Below are positions 9,224 to 18,406 of a DNA stretch of 62,897 bases, in pieces. Source of the stretch: Algoriphagus sp. (GTDB lineage Bacteria; Bacteroidota; Bacteroidia; Cytophagales; Cyclobacteriaceae); the NCBI RefSeq assembly GCF_029254265.1, contig NZ_JAQWXX010000103.1, positions 1 to 62,897 on the forward strand. The letters run 5' to 3'. The notes beneath the pieces are model-generated. The model was not told where the DNA came from, did no database searches, and saw only the letters and a program-made list of their open reading frames with translations. Made by a program: the position numbers and the translations under genes. The number at the start of each line of letters is the position of its first letter. The stretch's first letter is position 1.

Positions 9224-9415
9224 TTAGGCTCTTCTGACGTTAACGGCATTTGGTCCTTTTTTGCCATCCTTGACGTCGTATGTAACTTTGTCGTTCTGGG
9301 CAACCTGGTCCACCAATCCGGTAGCGTGTACGAAAACTTCGCTTTGCGTGTCATCGTCTACGATAAATCCGAATCCTTTGGCTTCATTGTAAAATTTTAC
9401 TGTTCCGGTAAACAT
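9224..9415 (-). CDS. CspA-family cold shock protein
   Basis: 63 aa, a single cold-shock domain filling the whole protein. It has RNP1 (KGFGFIVDDD) and RNP2 (VFVHAT) and the C-terminal GPNAVNVRRA typical of Bacteroidota Csp proteins. It binds single-stranded RNA/DNA and acts as an RNA chaperone. It is monocistronic and divergent from sixA. A near-consensus minus-strand -7 element (complement of CAAAATAA) lies near 9474. Confidence 0.95.
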   Translation of the reverse strand: MFTGTVKFYNEAKGFGFIVDDDTQSEVFVHATGLVDQVAQNDKVTYDVKDGKKGPNAVNVRRA

Positions 9416-9501
9416 AATAAATTGTTATAAATAATAAATAATTGCGTTAAAAGTAAAGATTCAGATAAAAAAAACAAAATAATCGTCTCTATTTTAAGGG
9501 T

Positions 9502-9996
9502 ATGAGAAAAATAATCTTCCTGCGGCACGCAAAATCATCTTGGGATAATGCATATCTCGAAGACCATGATCGTCCACTTTCCGAGCGGGGATTACGAGAC
9601 GCTCCAAGGATGGCCAAACGCCTTAAGGAAAAAAACATTATTCCGGATCTTATTCTTTCTTCTACTGCAAAAAGAGCTAAACAAACAGCCGAAATAACAG
9701 CTAAAAGTCTGGGATTAAGTCAATCCATCATTTGCTTCGAGAAAAATCTTTACCATGCTTCTCCAAAAGAAATCCTGAACCAAATCAAAATACATGCTGA
9801 CCAATCCATTGAAACCTTGATAGTGGTGGGGCACAACCCCGGATTCAATGATGTCATCGAATACCTCGGGGGATCGATCGAAAATTTACCTACAGCTGGT
9901 CAATTTGGATTCAAATTATCCATTCGAGAATGGTCTGAAATCTCACCAGAAAAGACTGAAGTTTGGTTTTTTGACTATCCGAAAAAAGAAAACTAA
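9502..9996 (+). CDS. sixA: SixA-type phosphohistidine phosphatase (histidine phosphatase superfamily)
   Basis: 164 aa. The catalytic RHG-type motif is R8-H9-A in FLRHAKSSW, and the second conserved His is in VVGHNPGF near residue 112. The short form without a cap domain and the KRAKQTAEI segment match SixA, which removes phosphate from histidines of HPt domains. It is cytoplasmic, with no signal peptide. It overlaps the convergent SDR gene by 4 bp at the 3' end. The true substrate in this organism is unknown. Confidence 0.85.
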   Translation: MRKIIFLRHAKSSWDNAYLEDHDRPLSERGLRDAPRMAKRLKEKNIIPDLILSSTAKRAKQTAEITAKSLGLSQSIICFEKNLYHASPKEILNQIKIHADQSIETLIVVGHNPGFNDVIEYLGGSIENLPTAGQFGFKLSIREWSEISPEKTEVWFFDYPKKEN

Positions 9997-10727
9997 GGCA
10001 AATCAAAATCCCTTACATCCTGAATTACCCCTTCAAACTTATCCGGATTACTCAATAAATAATCTATTTTCCGAGACACGGCCTCAGCCGAAGAAAGCGC
10101 CCCCTGAGACTTATAACTTTTGAATCGCTCCAAATCCGGAAAATCATCTTCACGGACCGACCTTATCTCACCCTGCATCCCTGTATCCACTATTCCCGGT
10201 GCCAGACTGAAGAAACGAATTCCGGTATGCTCATTTTCCTTTTCGCAGACCTTCGAAAACATAGCTAAAGCAGCCTTACTACTACAGTACTCCGACCAAC
10301 CTGAAACTGGCTTATGAGCTGCTCCTGAGCTTATATTACATACTATCCGCTTAGAATTCTGATTTTGATACGCCGCTACAAATGCATTTGTCAAACAGAT
10401 CGGCGCTAATAAGTTGATGCTCATCAATTTTTTAAGATTGGAGGGTTGGAGTTTTCCAACTGGCTTAATTTCTCCAATCCATCCTGCATTATTTATCAAG
10501 TGAATTTCCTCAAAATCTCCTTTGGGAAATAAATTTTCTAAGACCTTTTCCAATTTATCGAGCTCGCTAAAGTCAAGGCTTATCTCTTTAAGTTGAGGAA
10601 AGTCCAAGCCCAAACAAGTTCTGGAAATAGCAAGTATTTCAAATCCTTCCTTTTGTAAGTAAGTATCCAGAATAGCTCTTCCGAGTCCTTTACTGTGACC
10701 GGTAAGAATTAATAATGATTTTGCCAT
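9993..10727 (-). CDS. Short-chain dehydrogenase/reductase, sepiapterin/benzil reductase-like
   Basis: 244 aa from the ATG at 10727. The N-terminal NADP-binding motif TGHSKGLGRAI replaces the more usual TGxxxGIG. The SDR triad region is visible as NISSGAAHKP...YCSSKAAL (Ser, Tyr, Lys). The C-terminal LAPGIVDTGMQGEIR stretch is typical of sepiapterin reductase and of YueD-type benzil reductases. It is cytoplasmic with an unknown carbonyl substrate. It lies downstream of hslU but a terminator hairpin separates them. Confidence 0.82.
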   Translation of the reverse strand: MAKSLLILTGHSKGLGRAILDTYLQKEGFEILAISRTCLGLDFPQLKEISLDFSELDKLEKVLENLFPKGDFEEIHLINNAGWIGEIKPVGKLQPSNLKKLMSINLLAPICLTNAFVAAYQNQNSKRIVCNISSGAAHKPVSGWSEYCSSKAALAMFSKVCEKENEHTGIRFFSLAPGIVDTGMQGEIRSVREDDFPDLERFKSYKSQGALSSAEAVSRKIDYLLSNPDKFEGVIQDVRDFDLP

Positions 10728-10735
10728 AATGAAAA

Positions 10736-10757
10736 AAAGCACCAAAAACGGTGCTTT
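10736..10757 (-). terminator. Terminator after hslU
   Basis: AAAGCACC / GGTGCTTT with a 6-nt loop. On the minus strand it is followed by seven T residues. It sits between the hslU stop (10761) and the SDR start (10727), so read-through would be needed for co-transcription. Confidence 0.8.
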
Positions 10758-10760
10758 AGA

Positions 10761-12158
10761 TTAAAGTATGTATTGAGAAAGATCTCGATTTTTGACCAAG
10801 GTACTTAAGCGATCTTGAACCATTTCACGAGTTACCATTATCTTGGAGTTAGCCTCGATTGTATCAGGGACATCAAACAGAAAGTCATTTAACAAGTGAC
10901 TCATCACTGTATGTAATCTTCTAGCCCCGATATTTTCCACTTCTTGATTAATCAAAAATGCAAGCCGCGCAATTTCCTCGATTGACTCATCATTGAATTC
11001 CAGGTATACTTCTTCCGCTTCAAAAAGTGCCTGATATTGCTTTGTCAAAGCATTTTTTGGCTCTCTCAGGATACGTGAGAAATCCTCTTGAGTCAAGCTT
11101 TGCAGCTCCACTCGAATTGGAAACCTACCTTGAAGTTCAGGGATCAAATCGGAAGGTTTAGCTACATGAAAAGCACCTGCAGCTATAAACAAGACGTGAT
11201 CCGTATTGACTACTCCATATTTGGTATTTACAGCGGAACCTTCCACGATAGGAAGTAAGTCACGCTGTACACCTTCTCGGCTGACATCCGGTCCACCTCC
11301 ACCTTTGCCTGATTTGGAAGCAATTTTATCAATTTCATCGATGAATATGATACCATTATTTTCAGCAAGCTTAATTGCTTCCTCTTTTACTTCATCAAAA
11401 TCGATCAACTTTGACATCTCTTCCTCAAGTAATACTTTTCTAGCCTCGGAGATTGACAGCTTTCGTTTTTTTACTTTTTTAGGCATCATGTTGGAAATCA
11501 TATCCTGAAGACCAGCCATGCTGGCATCGTCCATCATTCCATTTCCAATCATTCCTACTCCTACAGGAGATCCAGCTTTTACATTGATCTCGATTTTCCG
11601 ATCATCAAGTTCACCATCTCTGAGTTTTTCTCGGAACCTCTCCCTGGTTCGCTCATTCAATTCATGATCATTAGACGGTTCTCCAGATTCATTAAGATCC
11701 ACCGTTGCATTTCTGGTAAATCCTGCACTTTTGACAGGTGGAATCAGAATATCCAAGATGATCTCTTCCACGGCTTCCGAAGCTTTGACTTTGACCTCCT
11801 CGTTTTTCGACTCTCGAACCAATGCCACAGATTGCTCCACCAGATCTCTAACCATACTCTCGACATCTCTTCCCACATAACCTACTTCGGTAAACTTTGA
11901 TGCCTCAACTTTAGTAAAAGGTGCATTTGCAACTTTGGCTAGTCTTCTGGCTATTTCGGTTTTACCAACTCCTGTCGATCCAATCATCAAGATATTATTG
12001 GGAACGATATCCTTTTGAATATCTGATTTCACCATCAGGCGGCGAATCCTATTTCGAAGCGCAATGGCAACATTCCGCTTGGCATCATTTTGACCGATGA
12101 TATATTTATCTAACTCAGCAACAATTTGTCTTGGAGTTAGTGATGGAATTTGACTCAT
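10761..12158 (-). CDS. hslU: ATP-dependent protease ATPase subunit HslU
   Basis: 465 aa, close to the usual length. The N-terminus LTPRQIVAELDKYIIGQNDAKRNVAIALRNR is diagnostic. Walker A is GSTGVGKT (60-67) and Walker B is IIFIDEID near 270. The intermediate I-domain is in between, and the C-terminus ends SQYIL, the tail that inserts into HslV. HslU unfolds substrates for the HslV peptidase in the cytoplasm. No hslV gene is adjacent; the upstream neighbour is lon. Confidence 0.96.
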   Translation of the reverse strand: MSQIPSLTPRQIVAELDKYIIGQNDAKRNVAIALRNRIRRLMVKSDIQKDIVPNNILMIGSTGVGKTEIARRLAKVANAPFTKVEASKFTEVGYVGRDVESMVRDLVEQSVALVRESKNEEVKVKASEAVEEIILDILIPPVKSAGFTRNATVDLNESGEPSNDHELNERTRERFREKLRDGELDDRKIEINVKAGSPVGVGMIGNGMMDDASMAGLQDMISNMMPKKVKKRKLSISEARKVLLEEEMSKLIDFDEVKEEAIKLAENNGIIFIDEIDKIASKSGKGGGGPDVSREGVQRDLLPIVEGSAVNTKYGVVNTDHVLFIAAGAFHVAKPSDLIPELQGRFPIRVELQSLTQEDFSRILREPKNALTKQYQALFEAEEVYLEFNDESIEEIARLAFLINQEVENIGARRLHTVMSHLLNDFLFDVPDTIEANSKIMVTREMVQDRLSTLVKNRDLSQYIL

Positions 12159-12228
12159 GTTTTTTTTGGTTTAACTCTGGAATATCCTGCCAGAGTAGAA
12201 TAAAACTTGTACTTCCTGAATCGAAAGT

Positions 12229-14709
12229 TTAATCGTTTTTAGCACTGGGTTCTGGAGAAAAACTAAAATGAAGAGGACGGTCTACTTTTGATTTCAAAAG
12301 TGCGATATCCAACACCTCTTCTACTCGATCTACAAAATGAAAATCGATTCCTTTGATATATTGTTCATCTATCTCCTCAATATCCCGCTTATTTTTTTTA
12401 CAAAGAATAATCTCTTTAATTCCAGCACGCTTGGCAGCAAGAATTTTCTCTTTAATTCCACCGACTGGCATCACTTTTCCAATCAATGATATTTCTCCAG
12501 TCATTGCTACTTTAGCTTTCACTTTTCGCTGTGTGTAAACTGAAGCCATTGCGGTAAGCATGGTAATACCTGCTGAAGGACCATCCTTTGGAACCGCTCC
12601 TGCGGGCACGTGAATGTGTAGATCATACTGATCAAAGACACGGTGATCTATCCCCAAGGTTTCAGCCTTCGATTTCAAATAAGATAACGCAGTCATTGCA
12701 GATTCTTTCATCACATCTCCAAGTTGACCAGAAAGTGTCAGTTTCCCTTTTCCTCTACTCAAACTAGACTCAATAAATAAAATCTCTCCTCCTACACTTG
12801 TCCAAGCCAATCCTGTAACTACACCTGCCACACTATTGTCTTGGTAAATTTCCTTGTCGAAAATCTCCGATCCAAGAATTCTCCGAATTGCTTCCGGGGT
12901 GATTTTTGAATCATATTCTTCTTCCATCGCAATGGATTTAGCCACATTTCGAACTACTTTACCTATGACTCTTTCCAGACTTCTTACACCAGATTCTCTA
13001 GTATAGTCTTCTATCAATTTCACCAAAGCCTTTTTCTCAAAAGTAATTTGGGTAGCCTTCAAGCCATGCTCCTTTCGTTGTTTTGGAACAAGATGCTTTT
13101 TAGCGATTTCCACTTTTTCTTCTTGGGTATAGCCCGTTACTTCAATGATCTCCATACGATCTCGAAGTGCGGGCTGGATTGTATCCAACGAATTAGCTGT
13201 TGCGATAAACAACACCTTGCTCAGGTCATATTCTACTTCTAAATAGTTATCCAAAAAGGCAAAATTTTGCTCGGGATCAAGTACTTCAAGAAAGGCTGAA
13301 CTTGGATCGCCTCTAAAATCTGAGGATAGTTTATCAATCTCATCCAATACAAATACCGGATTGGAGATTTTTACCTTCTTCATATTCTGGATGATTTTTC
13401 CAGGCATCGCTCCAACATAAGTCTTTCGATGACCTCGAATCTCAGCTTCATCATGAAGACCACCAAGTGACATTCGAATGTATTTTCTGCCCAAGGCTCT
13501 GGCGATGGATTTTCCTAATGAAGTTTTTCCAACGCCCGGAGGACCATATAAGCAAAGAATAGGACCTTTTAGATCATTCTTTAACTTTAATACAGCGAGG
13601 TATTCAATGATTCTTTCTTTGACTTTCTCCAAGCCAAAGTGATCACTATCTAAGATTTTCTTGGCATGCTTCAGGTCAAAATTGTCCTGCGTATATTCAT
13701 TCCAAGGCAACTCCACCATCGTCTCAGCATAGTTGAGTGCAATTGGATATTCTGCTGCAGCAGGATTGATCCGTAGTATTTTGTTAAGTTCTTTTTCGAA
13801 GTGATTATGAACCTCTTGATTCCAAAGTTTCAGATCACCTCTTGCACGAAGGTCTTCCACCTCTTTTTCAGGCCCTTCTTCCCCAAGCTCGGTTTGAAGT
13901 ACCTTCATCTGTTGACGTAGAAAATAATCACGCTGCTGCTGGTCAATATCGGTATGCACTTTCTTTTGAATCTCGGACTTCAACTCCAGCATCTGGATGT
14001 CTTTCATCATAAATTCAAGCAAAAGGGTTGCCCGCTCCACTCCATCGTTGATTTCCAACAGGCGCTGCTTCGATTCAACCGGAGCATTGATGTTGGATGA
14101 AAGGAAATGGGTAAGGAATGCCGTATTGTCAATATTATCCAAAGCAACTTGCGCCTCACGCGGGATCTCTGGATTCAAATGAAGAATTCGAGTTGCCGAG
14201 TCTTTCAAAGACTCCTCCAGTGCCTGGATTTTTTTGGAGCTTTTTGGAAAGTTCTCCTCCAAGTAATCCACTTTGGCAATGAAATAAGGATCATCAGTAA
14301 CCTGCTCCTTAATCCTGAATCGTTTTTTCCCCTGTATAATTATCGTCGTATTTCCATCAGGAAGCACTATCATTTTGATGATCTTGGCGATTGTCCCTAC
14401 TTGGTAAATATCTTCCCATGAAGGGTCATCATTACTTGCATTGATCTGAGCACATACTCCAATCAACTTATTTCCCTTTTGTGCTTTCTTTACCAAACGG
14501 ATTGATCGCTGTCTCCCCACAGTAATTGGAATCACTACTCCAGGGAAAAGAACAGTATTTCTAACAGATAGAATCGGAATTTCCTCCTCGAAGCCTTCCT
14601 TTCCAGGTTCTTCACCTTCTTCTTCGGTGATTAGTTGGATCAAATCCCCTTCACCTGCAAACTCCCCTACCATTAGATTTTGAAATACAGTATTTTCGAA
14701 TTGGCTCAT
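12229..14709 (-). CDS. lon: Lon protease (ATP-dependent, La type)
   Basis: 826 aa from the ATG at 14709 (MSQFENTVFQN). The N-terminal LonN substrate-binding domain begins PILSVRNTVLFPGVVIPI. The AAA+ module has Walker A GPPGVGKTSLGKS and Walker B VFVLDEIDK. The C-terminal serine peptidase has the KDGPSAGITM motif with the catalytic Ser, and its Lys partner is in the following GEISLIGKVMPVGGIKEKIL segment. It degrades misfolded and regulatory proteins in the cytoplasm. It lies directly upstream of hslU with a 70-bp gap. Confidence 0.96.
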   Translation of the reverse strand: MSQFENTVFQNLMVGEFAGEGDLIQLITEEEGEEPGKEGFEEEIPILSVRNTVLFPGVVIPITVGRQRSIRLVKKAQKGNKLIGVCAQINASNDDPSWEDIYQVGTIAKIIKMIVLPDGNTTIIIQGKKRFRIKEQVTDDPYFIAKVDYLEENFPKSSKKIQALEESLKDSATRILHLNPEIPREAQVALDNIDNTAFLTHFLSSNINAPVESKQRLLEINDGVERATLLLEFMMKDIQMLELKSEIQKKVHTDIDQQQRDYFLRQQMKVLQTELGEEGPEKEVEDLRARGDLKLWNQEVHNHFEKELNKILRINPAAAEYPIALNYAETMVELPWNEYTQDNFDLKHAKKILDSDHFGLEKVKERIIEYLAVLKLKNDLKGPILCLYGPPGVGKTSLGKSIARALGRKYIRMSLGGLHDEAEIRGHRKTYVGAMPGKIIQNMKKVKISNPVFVLDEIDKLSSDFRGDPSSAFLEVLDPEQNFAFLDNYLEVEYDLSKVLFIATANSLDTIQPALRDRMEIIEVTGYTQEEKVEIAKKHLVPKQRKEHGLKATQITFEKKALVKLIEDYTRESGVRSLERVIGKVVRNVAKSIAMEEEYDSKITPEAIRRILGSEIFDKEIYQDNSVAGVVTGLAWTSVGGEILFIESSLSRGKGKLTLSGQLGDVMKESAMTALSYLKSKAETLGIDHRVFDQYDLHIHVPAGAVPKDGPSAGITMLTAMASVYTQRKVKAKVAMTGEISLIGKVMPVGGIKEKILAAKRAGIKEIILCKKNKRDIEEIDEQYIKGIDFHFVDRVEEVLDIALLKSKVDRPLHFSFSPEPSAKND

Positions 14710-14755
14710 ATAGACAGATTGACAGATACGCTGTCGGTTTATTGCTAAAATAAAA

Positions 14756-14784
14756 GAAGAACCTTCCAAAAACGAAGGTTCTTC
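14756..14784 (-). terminator. Hairpin terminator between lipoprotein gene and lon
   Basis: Perfect 11-bp stem GAAGAACCTTC / GAAGGTTCTTC with a 7-nt loop. On the minus strand it is followed by CTTTTATTTT. It ends transcription from the lipoprotein gene (stop at 14868) before lon. Confidence 0.7.
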
Positions 14785-14867
14785 CTAAAATGTCAAGGGC
14801 TATGCCAATTGAGGCGAATGGTCAGATTGGCAGATAATCAGGTACATTTTAATAATTTCAAAACTAA

Positions 14868-16889
14868 TCAATCAAAATATTCTGGATCAATCCTAAAAAG
14901 TAAAGACCTGGAGGTATTGCCCAGGATTATTATCTCTCCATCTGACATAGCCATGGTATTGGCCAAAAGCGGGTAAAAACGCGCCCTACTTTTTACTTTT
15001 TTTGCCTCAATATCAAGTTGGATATTTTGCCCTCCCTGATGAAAATATGCGTAATTCCCTTGAACAACCACATTAAAGCCATAAGTGGGATAGTCACTAT
15101 AATCCAAAATCTTTTCAAGTTGGAATTGTTGAATGGAAGAATCCCAAGTAAATAACCCAAATTCCAAATTCGAATTCTTATCAGGGCCTAAGCCTAGAAC
15201 ATATAATTTACCTCCATATTGAAAGTCAGCATAGGTATTTACAAAAAACTGGTTATTTCCTTCAACCCTATCCCACTGACTTTTGCTGAATTCATAGCTG
15301 TACCTGAGGTATTCCATTTTTCCATCTTTGTAATTCCATAAGTCAAAAAACAACTTGCCTTCTACTACAAATGTGCCTATCAAATTGCCATTTTCGGGAA
15401 TATTTCCAAGTTGGCGTAAATTCCCACTCTGTGGATCAAATTCAAAAAAGGGAGCTGGACTTTGCGATTCAATTTCGCTGAAATTAGAAAAGTAAATTTT
15501 GTTATTATGCTGCTCTACAAATCCAAATCGACTATTTGGGGTTTTCGGAAATACTTGGATCTCCTTTATGCTATTCTGGGATAAATCGACAGAATAAATT
15601 TTATCTAAATCGATCAAGTAACTCTTATCTCCTAAACTGACCGACATTAATTGATTAAGTAGACTTAAACTTGAAGGAAGTCCTAAGATTGGAAATACAG
15701 GATTTTGATAAATAAGGCTAAATTTTGTGCTTGACTTTGATCCGAAATTATTAAGGTAAAAGTCAAACTCCCTTGCGGTAAAAGGCCCTGTAGGAAAAAT
15801 AGAAAAATCAAAACTAGTGTTTGATACGGAAGAAACATTCAGCTCAACCTCCTGAGGATAAGAATCAAAGATAATTTTACTACCTAAAGCCTTTGTATTA
15901 ATATTTTGCCCCTTTACAGTAAAAAGAGAGTTATAAGATTTTTCAACGAACTGTTGCCCCGCTAAAACATTGCTATCATTGATTTTTATTTGATTTGTCG
16001 TATGCTTTCCATTGCGGATCCTAACCTCAAGAACAGGATTTTTCTCTTCAAAATAAGTGTCAGGCTGAAATCTGATCGTCTCATCATCATGATAGACGAC
16101 AGGAAGTGATTTAGGAACAACCCCGTTGAAATAAACCACCTGTATGCCGTTAGAGAATAAATATTCTCCTTTCAACTCCCATTCATCAGCATAATCGAGT
16201 GCTCTCTCCGGTCCAAATTTAGGTTTCTTGAATTTCAGGTTGATTGGCAAATCATAGATTTGATCACTTATTTGGACCGTAATCTTAATGATCCCCTGCT
16301 CAAAAATCCGATCGTCATATCTGAATTCCCTTGGGACTTGGATTTTAAATCCTTCCAGAGAATAATCAAAAATGGGTACTTCCACATCTTCGAATTTCAC
16401 CTTTAACAAAAACTCAGTAAAATCTTTGAGATTTGCTGCCTGGATGGTAATAGTGTCACCGAAGTACACCTCTTCGTTAGAAATTATATTTTGAAGGATG
16501 AAATTTTTAGACCCTTTACTTACAAAGTCGATGGCTTCAGAATAGTAAGTCGTGTTCGAGGTTCGAAGAAACGAAGCCACATAATAAGTTTTACCATTGA
16601 GTAAATCCTTATCAGCCTTAAGGGTAAATGACTGTGGCGGCACTCCTGCCAAAGACACTTTGGGGTCTGAATCTAAATCAGGCCGATCAGAAACCCCATA
16701 GACAAACCCATATTCCAAAACAGGATCTATCCCCAAACTTTTGACTTCCGCACTGAACTCTGCACCATTTTCATCAACTAAACCAACGGTCGGAACCGAC
16801 ACACTCATACCAGATATCGGTATCAAATCCTCTTCCTTGCAAGACCAAAGCAAAAATAAAATACAAATAAGGAGTCCAAATGCTTTCAT
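14868..16889 (-). CDS. Large lipoprotein with IPT/TIG-like domain and C-terminal propeller-like region
   Basis: 673 aa with a type II signal peptide (MKAFGLLICILFLLWSC, lipobox Cys at 17), so probably an outer-membrane lipoprotein. The segment IISNEEVYFGDTITIQAANL near residues 130-220 resembles IPT/TIG folds. The C-terminal 280 residues contain repeating sheet segments with GxxY/L patterns that look kelch or propeller-like. No enzymatic motif is visible and I do not recognise a specific family. It follows the 16987-18255 gene in the same direction. A 62-bp dyad element lies 29 nt upstream of its start. Confidence 0.6.
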   Translation of the reverse strand: MKAFGLLICILFLLWSCKEEDLIPISGMSVSVPTVGLVDENGAEFSAEVKSLGIDPVLEYGFVYGVSDRPDLDSDPKVSLAGVPPQSFTLKADKDLLNGKTYYVASFLRTSNTTYYSEAIDFVSKGSKNFILQNIISNEEVYFGDTITIQAANLKDFTEFLLKVKFEDVEVPIFDYSLEGFKIQVPREFRYDDRIFEQGIIKITVQISDQIYDLPINLKFKKPKFGPERALDYADEWELKGEYLFSNGIQVVYFNGVVPKSLPVVYHDDETIRFQPDTYFEEKNPVLEVRIRNGKHTTNQIKINDSNVLAGQQFVEKSYNSLFTVKGQNINTKALGSKIIFDSYPQEVELNVSSVSNTSFDFSIFPTGPFTAREFDFYLNNFGSKSSTKFSLIYQNPVFPILGLPSSLSLLNQLMSVSLGDKSYLIDLDKIYSVDLSQNSIKEIQVFPKTPNSRFGFVEQHNNKIYFSNFSEIESQSPAPFFEFDPQSGNLRQLGNIPENGNLIGTFVVEGKLFFDLWNYKDGKMEYLRYSYEFSKSQWDRVEGNNQFFVNTYADFQYGGKLYVLGLGPDKNSNLEFGLFTWDSSIQQFQLEKILDYSDYPTYGFNVVVQGNYAYFHQGGQNIQLDIEAKKVKSRARFYPLLANTMAMSDGEIIILGNTSRSLLFRIDPEYFD

Positions 16890-16918
16890 GTGTTTATAAT
16901 TTGCTTTTCAGTTGCCAC

Positions 16919-16980
16919 ATGGAATCTCGCATAGGTTACAATCATTCCAATGTGTGTCGATTCCGACATGCTCGATTTCA
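16919..16980 (-). repeat. Dyad element, copy 1, upstream of lipoprotein gene
   Basis: A left arm, ATGGAATCTCGCAT (16919-16932), and a right arm, ATGCTCGATTTCA (16968-16980), are imperfect inverted repeats (about 10 of 13 pairs). The left arm is identical over 14 bp to copy 2 at 51892-51905, and the right ends match nearly as well. Both copies begin exactly 29 nt beyond the start codon of a minus-strand lipoprotein gene. Function is unknown. Confidence 0.55.
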
Positions 16981-16986
16981 TAGATC

Positions 16987-18255
16987 CTAAAATTCTATTC
17001 CAATTTGAAAAGAAACGCCTGCACGACTGAAACTTGATCGCTTCGCCAAAATATTGGTTGTATAGTAATCCAGCTGTAAATCCCCCTGCAACTCTGAGAA
17101 GATGACCATTTTTCCAAACGGGAATTTTGCGCCTAATTTCAATCCAGGCACAAAGAGTCGATCTACTCCAACCAAAAATGAGTCTTCGTATAGATTAGTT
17201 CGTTCACTATTTAAAAACTGTTCTTCAATCATTGCCCCTTTTGATTTTATACTACTAAACCAGACCGATGTAACCAGTCCAGCATAGACATCCAAATTTT
17301 GTCGCCTAAATACACTGTAATTGAAACTTAAAGGGATGAACAAATTGGTTTCGGAAAATTCTTCCGAAGCGGAAATCCTCACAACTCCCGGTCTCTCGAA
17401 GCTGCTTACAAAATTCGAATTCAAAAGCTCCACCCCAACTCTGAAATCAATTGAAAGCCTTGGTAACTTTCTGAAATCATGCAGACGTATTCCGGCCTGA
17501 AGTCGCTGAGTCATTTTACCGTCCAAGTCATTAATCTGCCCTGTTTCCACAGATCTGTCATAAATCGAGGCTGAACCCAAGCCGGCCATCACAACCGGTG
17601 AAACTTTTAAGAATTGAACATTGCTGACGTGGACTTTATAGGGTAAACCACTACACTCGTGATACTTGCTGAATAAACGAATAAAATCCAACTCCTCCAT
17701 TTTTGTGTTTTCAATCAAGTCATTCAGTTGAGTACCACAGTCACCTGCCATCTGGATTTTTAGGGTACTAATGTATGCCTTCACATAGCGCTTGAGCTTA
17801 TTTCCATCGATTTGCCCTTGAGTATAAAACGCCCTCAATTCAAGCATTTCAACACCGTTGTCTAGAAAATATCGATTATCATAAAAATTAAGCTGCAATT
17901 CCCCTGATAGCAGTATTTGGACAAACTTTGGGTCAGATTCTCCTGGAAGAGTTTTGGTCATGAAGAATCGGGAATTAGTCAACCCAAATGCCTGTAAATC
18001 TTTAGGACTATAGGTAGTCTCTACTCCATCATTTGCAAAAACCACAGCCCGATAAGTAGCTTCATCATATTTACTGATGATCTTGCCAAATACCTTAACA
18101 CCGGATTGAGTAATAATGAAATCCCCGACTTCTCCAGTACTTGGATTGATATTTCCCCAGATACTTTCTGGAATAAATCCGCTTTGAGCATTAGCGGAAA
18201 GTGAAAGGATCAGAAGTAAAAAACTTACTACCCCAACTGCAGTTTTTCTCATCAT
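16987..18255 (-). CDS. Exported outer-membrane beta-barrel-like protein, unknown function
   Basis: About 422 aa from the MMRKTAVG start; the upstream in-frame ATGs are less likely. The signal peptide is RKTAVGVVSFLLLILSLSANAQ. An N-terminal domain of about 150 residues (GDFIITQSGVKVFGKII, then YSPKDLQAFGL) resembles domains that precede porin-like barrels in Bacteroidota. The C-terminal half has alternating amphipathic strands and ends with an aromatic residue (FQIGIEF), typical of outer-membrane barrels. I do not recognise the gene. It may form an operon with the following lipoprotein gene. Confidence 0.55.
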   Translation of the reverse strand: MMRKTAVGVVSFLLLILSLSANAQSGFIPESIWGNINPSTGEVGDFIITQSGVKVFGKIISKYDEATYRAVVFANDGVETTYSPKDLQAFGLTNSRFFMTKTLPGESDPKFVQILLSGELQLNFYDNRYFLDNGVEMLELRAFYTQGQIDGNKLKRYVKAYISTLKIQMAGDCGTQLNDLIENTKMEELDFIRLFSKYHECSGLPYKVHVSNVQFLKVSPVVMAGLGSASIYDRSVETGQINDLDGKMTQRLQAGIRLHDFRKLPRLSIDFRVGVELLNSNFVSSFERPGVVRISASEEFSETNLFIPLSFNYSVFRRQNLDVYAGLVTSVWFSSIKSKGAMIEEQFLNSERTNLYEDSFLVGVDRLFVPGLKLGAKFPFGKMVIFSELQGDLQLDYYTTNILAKRSSFSRAGVSFQIGIEF

Positions 18256-18352
18256 ACGTAATGAAATTTCCTGCATAACTATTAAAAAAAATTGAACTAA
18301 TACACAAAAGAGTAAAAAATAGTTTTTCAATTAGTGACTAGGCCTAAACAAT

Positions 18353-18384
18353 AAAAAAACCGAGCCTTTCAGCACGGTTTTTTT
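18353..18384 (-). terminator. Hairpin terminator after rseP
   Basis: ACCGAGC / GCACGGT stem, extended by flanking A-run and T-run pairs, with one mismatch and a 6-nt loop. It is symmetric and could work in both directions. It lies 23 nt past the rseP stop codon. Confidence 0.75.
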
Positions 18385-18406
18385 GAAAAGAATTGGGCGC
18401 TAATTA

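Noticed and set aside
9848..10123. 91-codon plus-strand frame overlapping the end of sixA
   Set aside because: It is a shadow of sixA and the SDR gene and has no domain.
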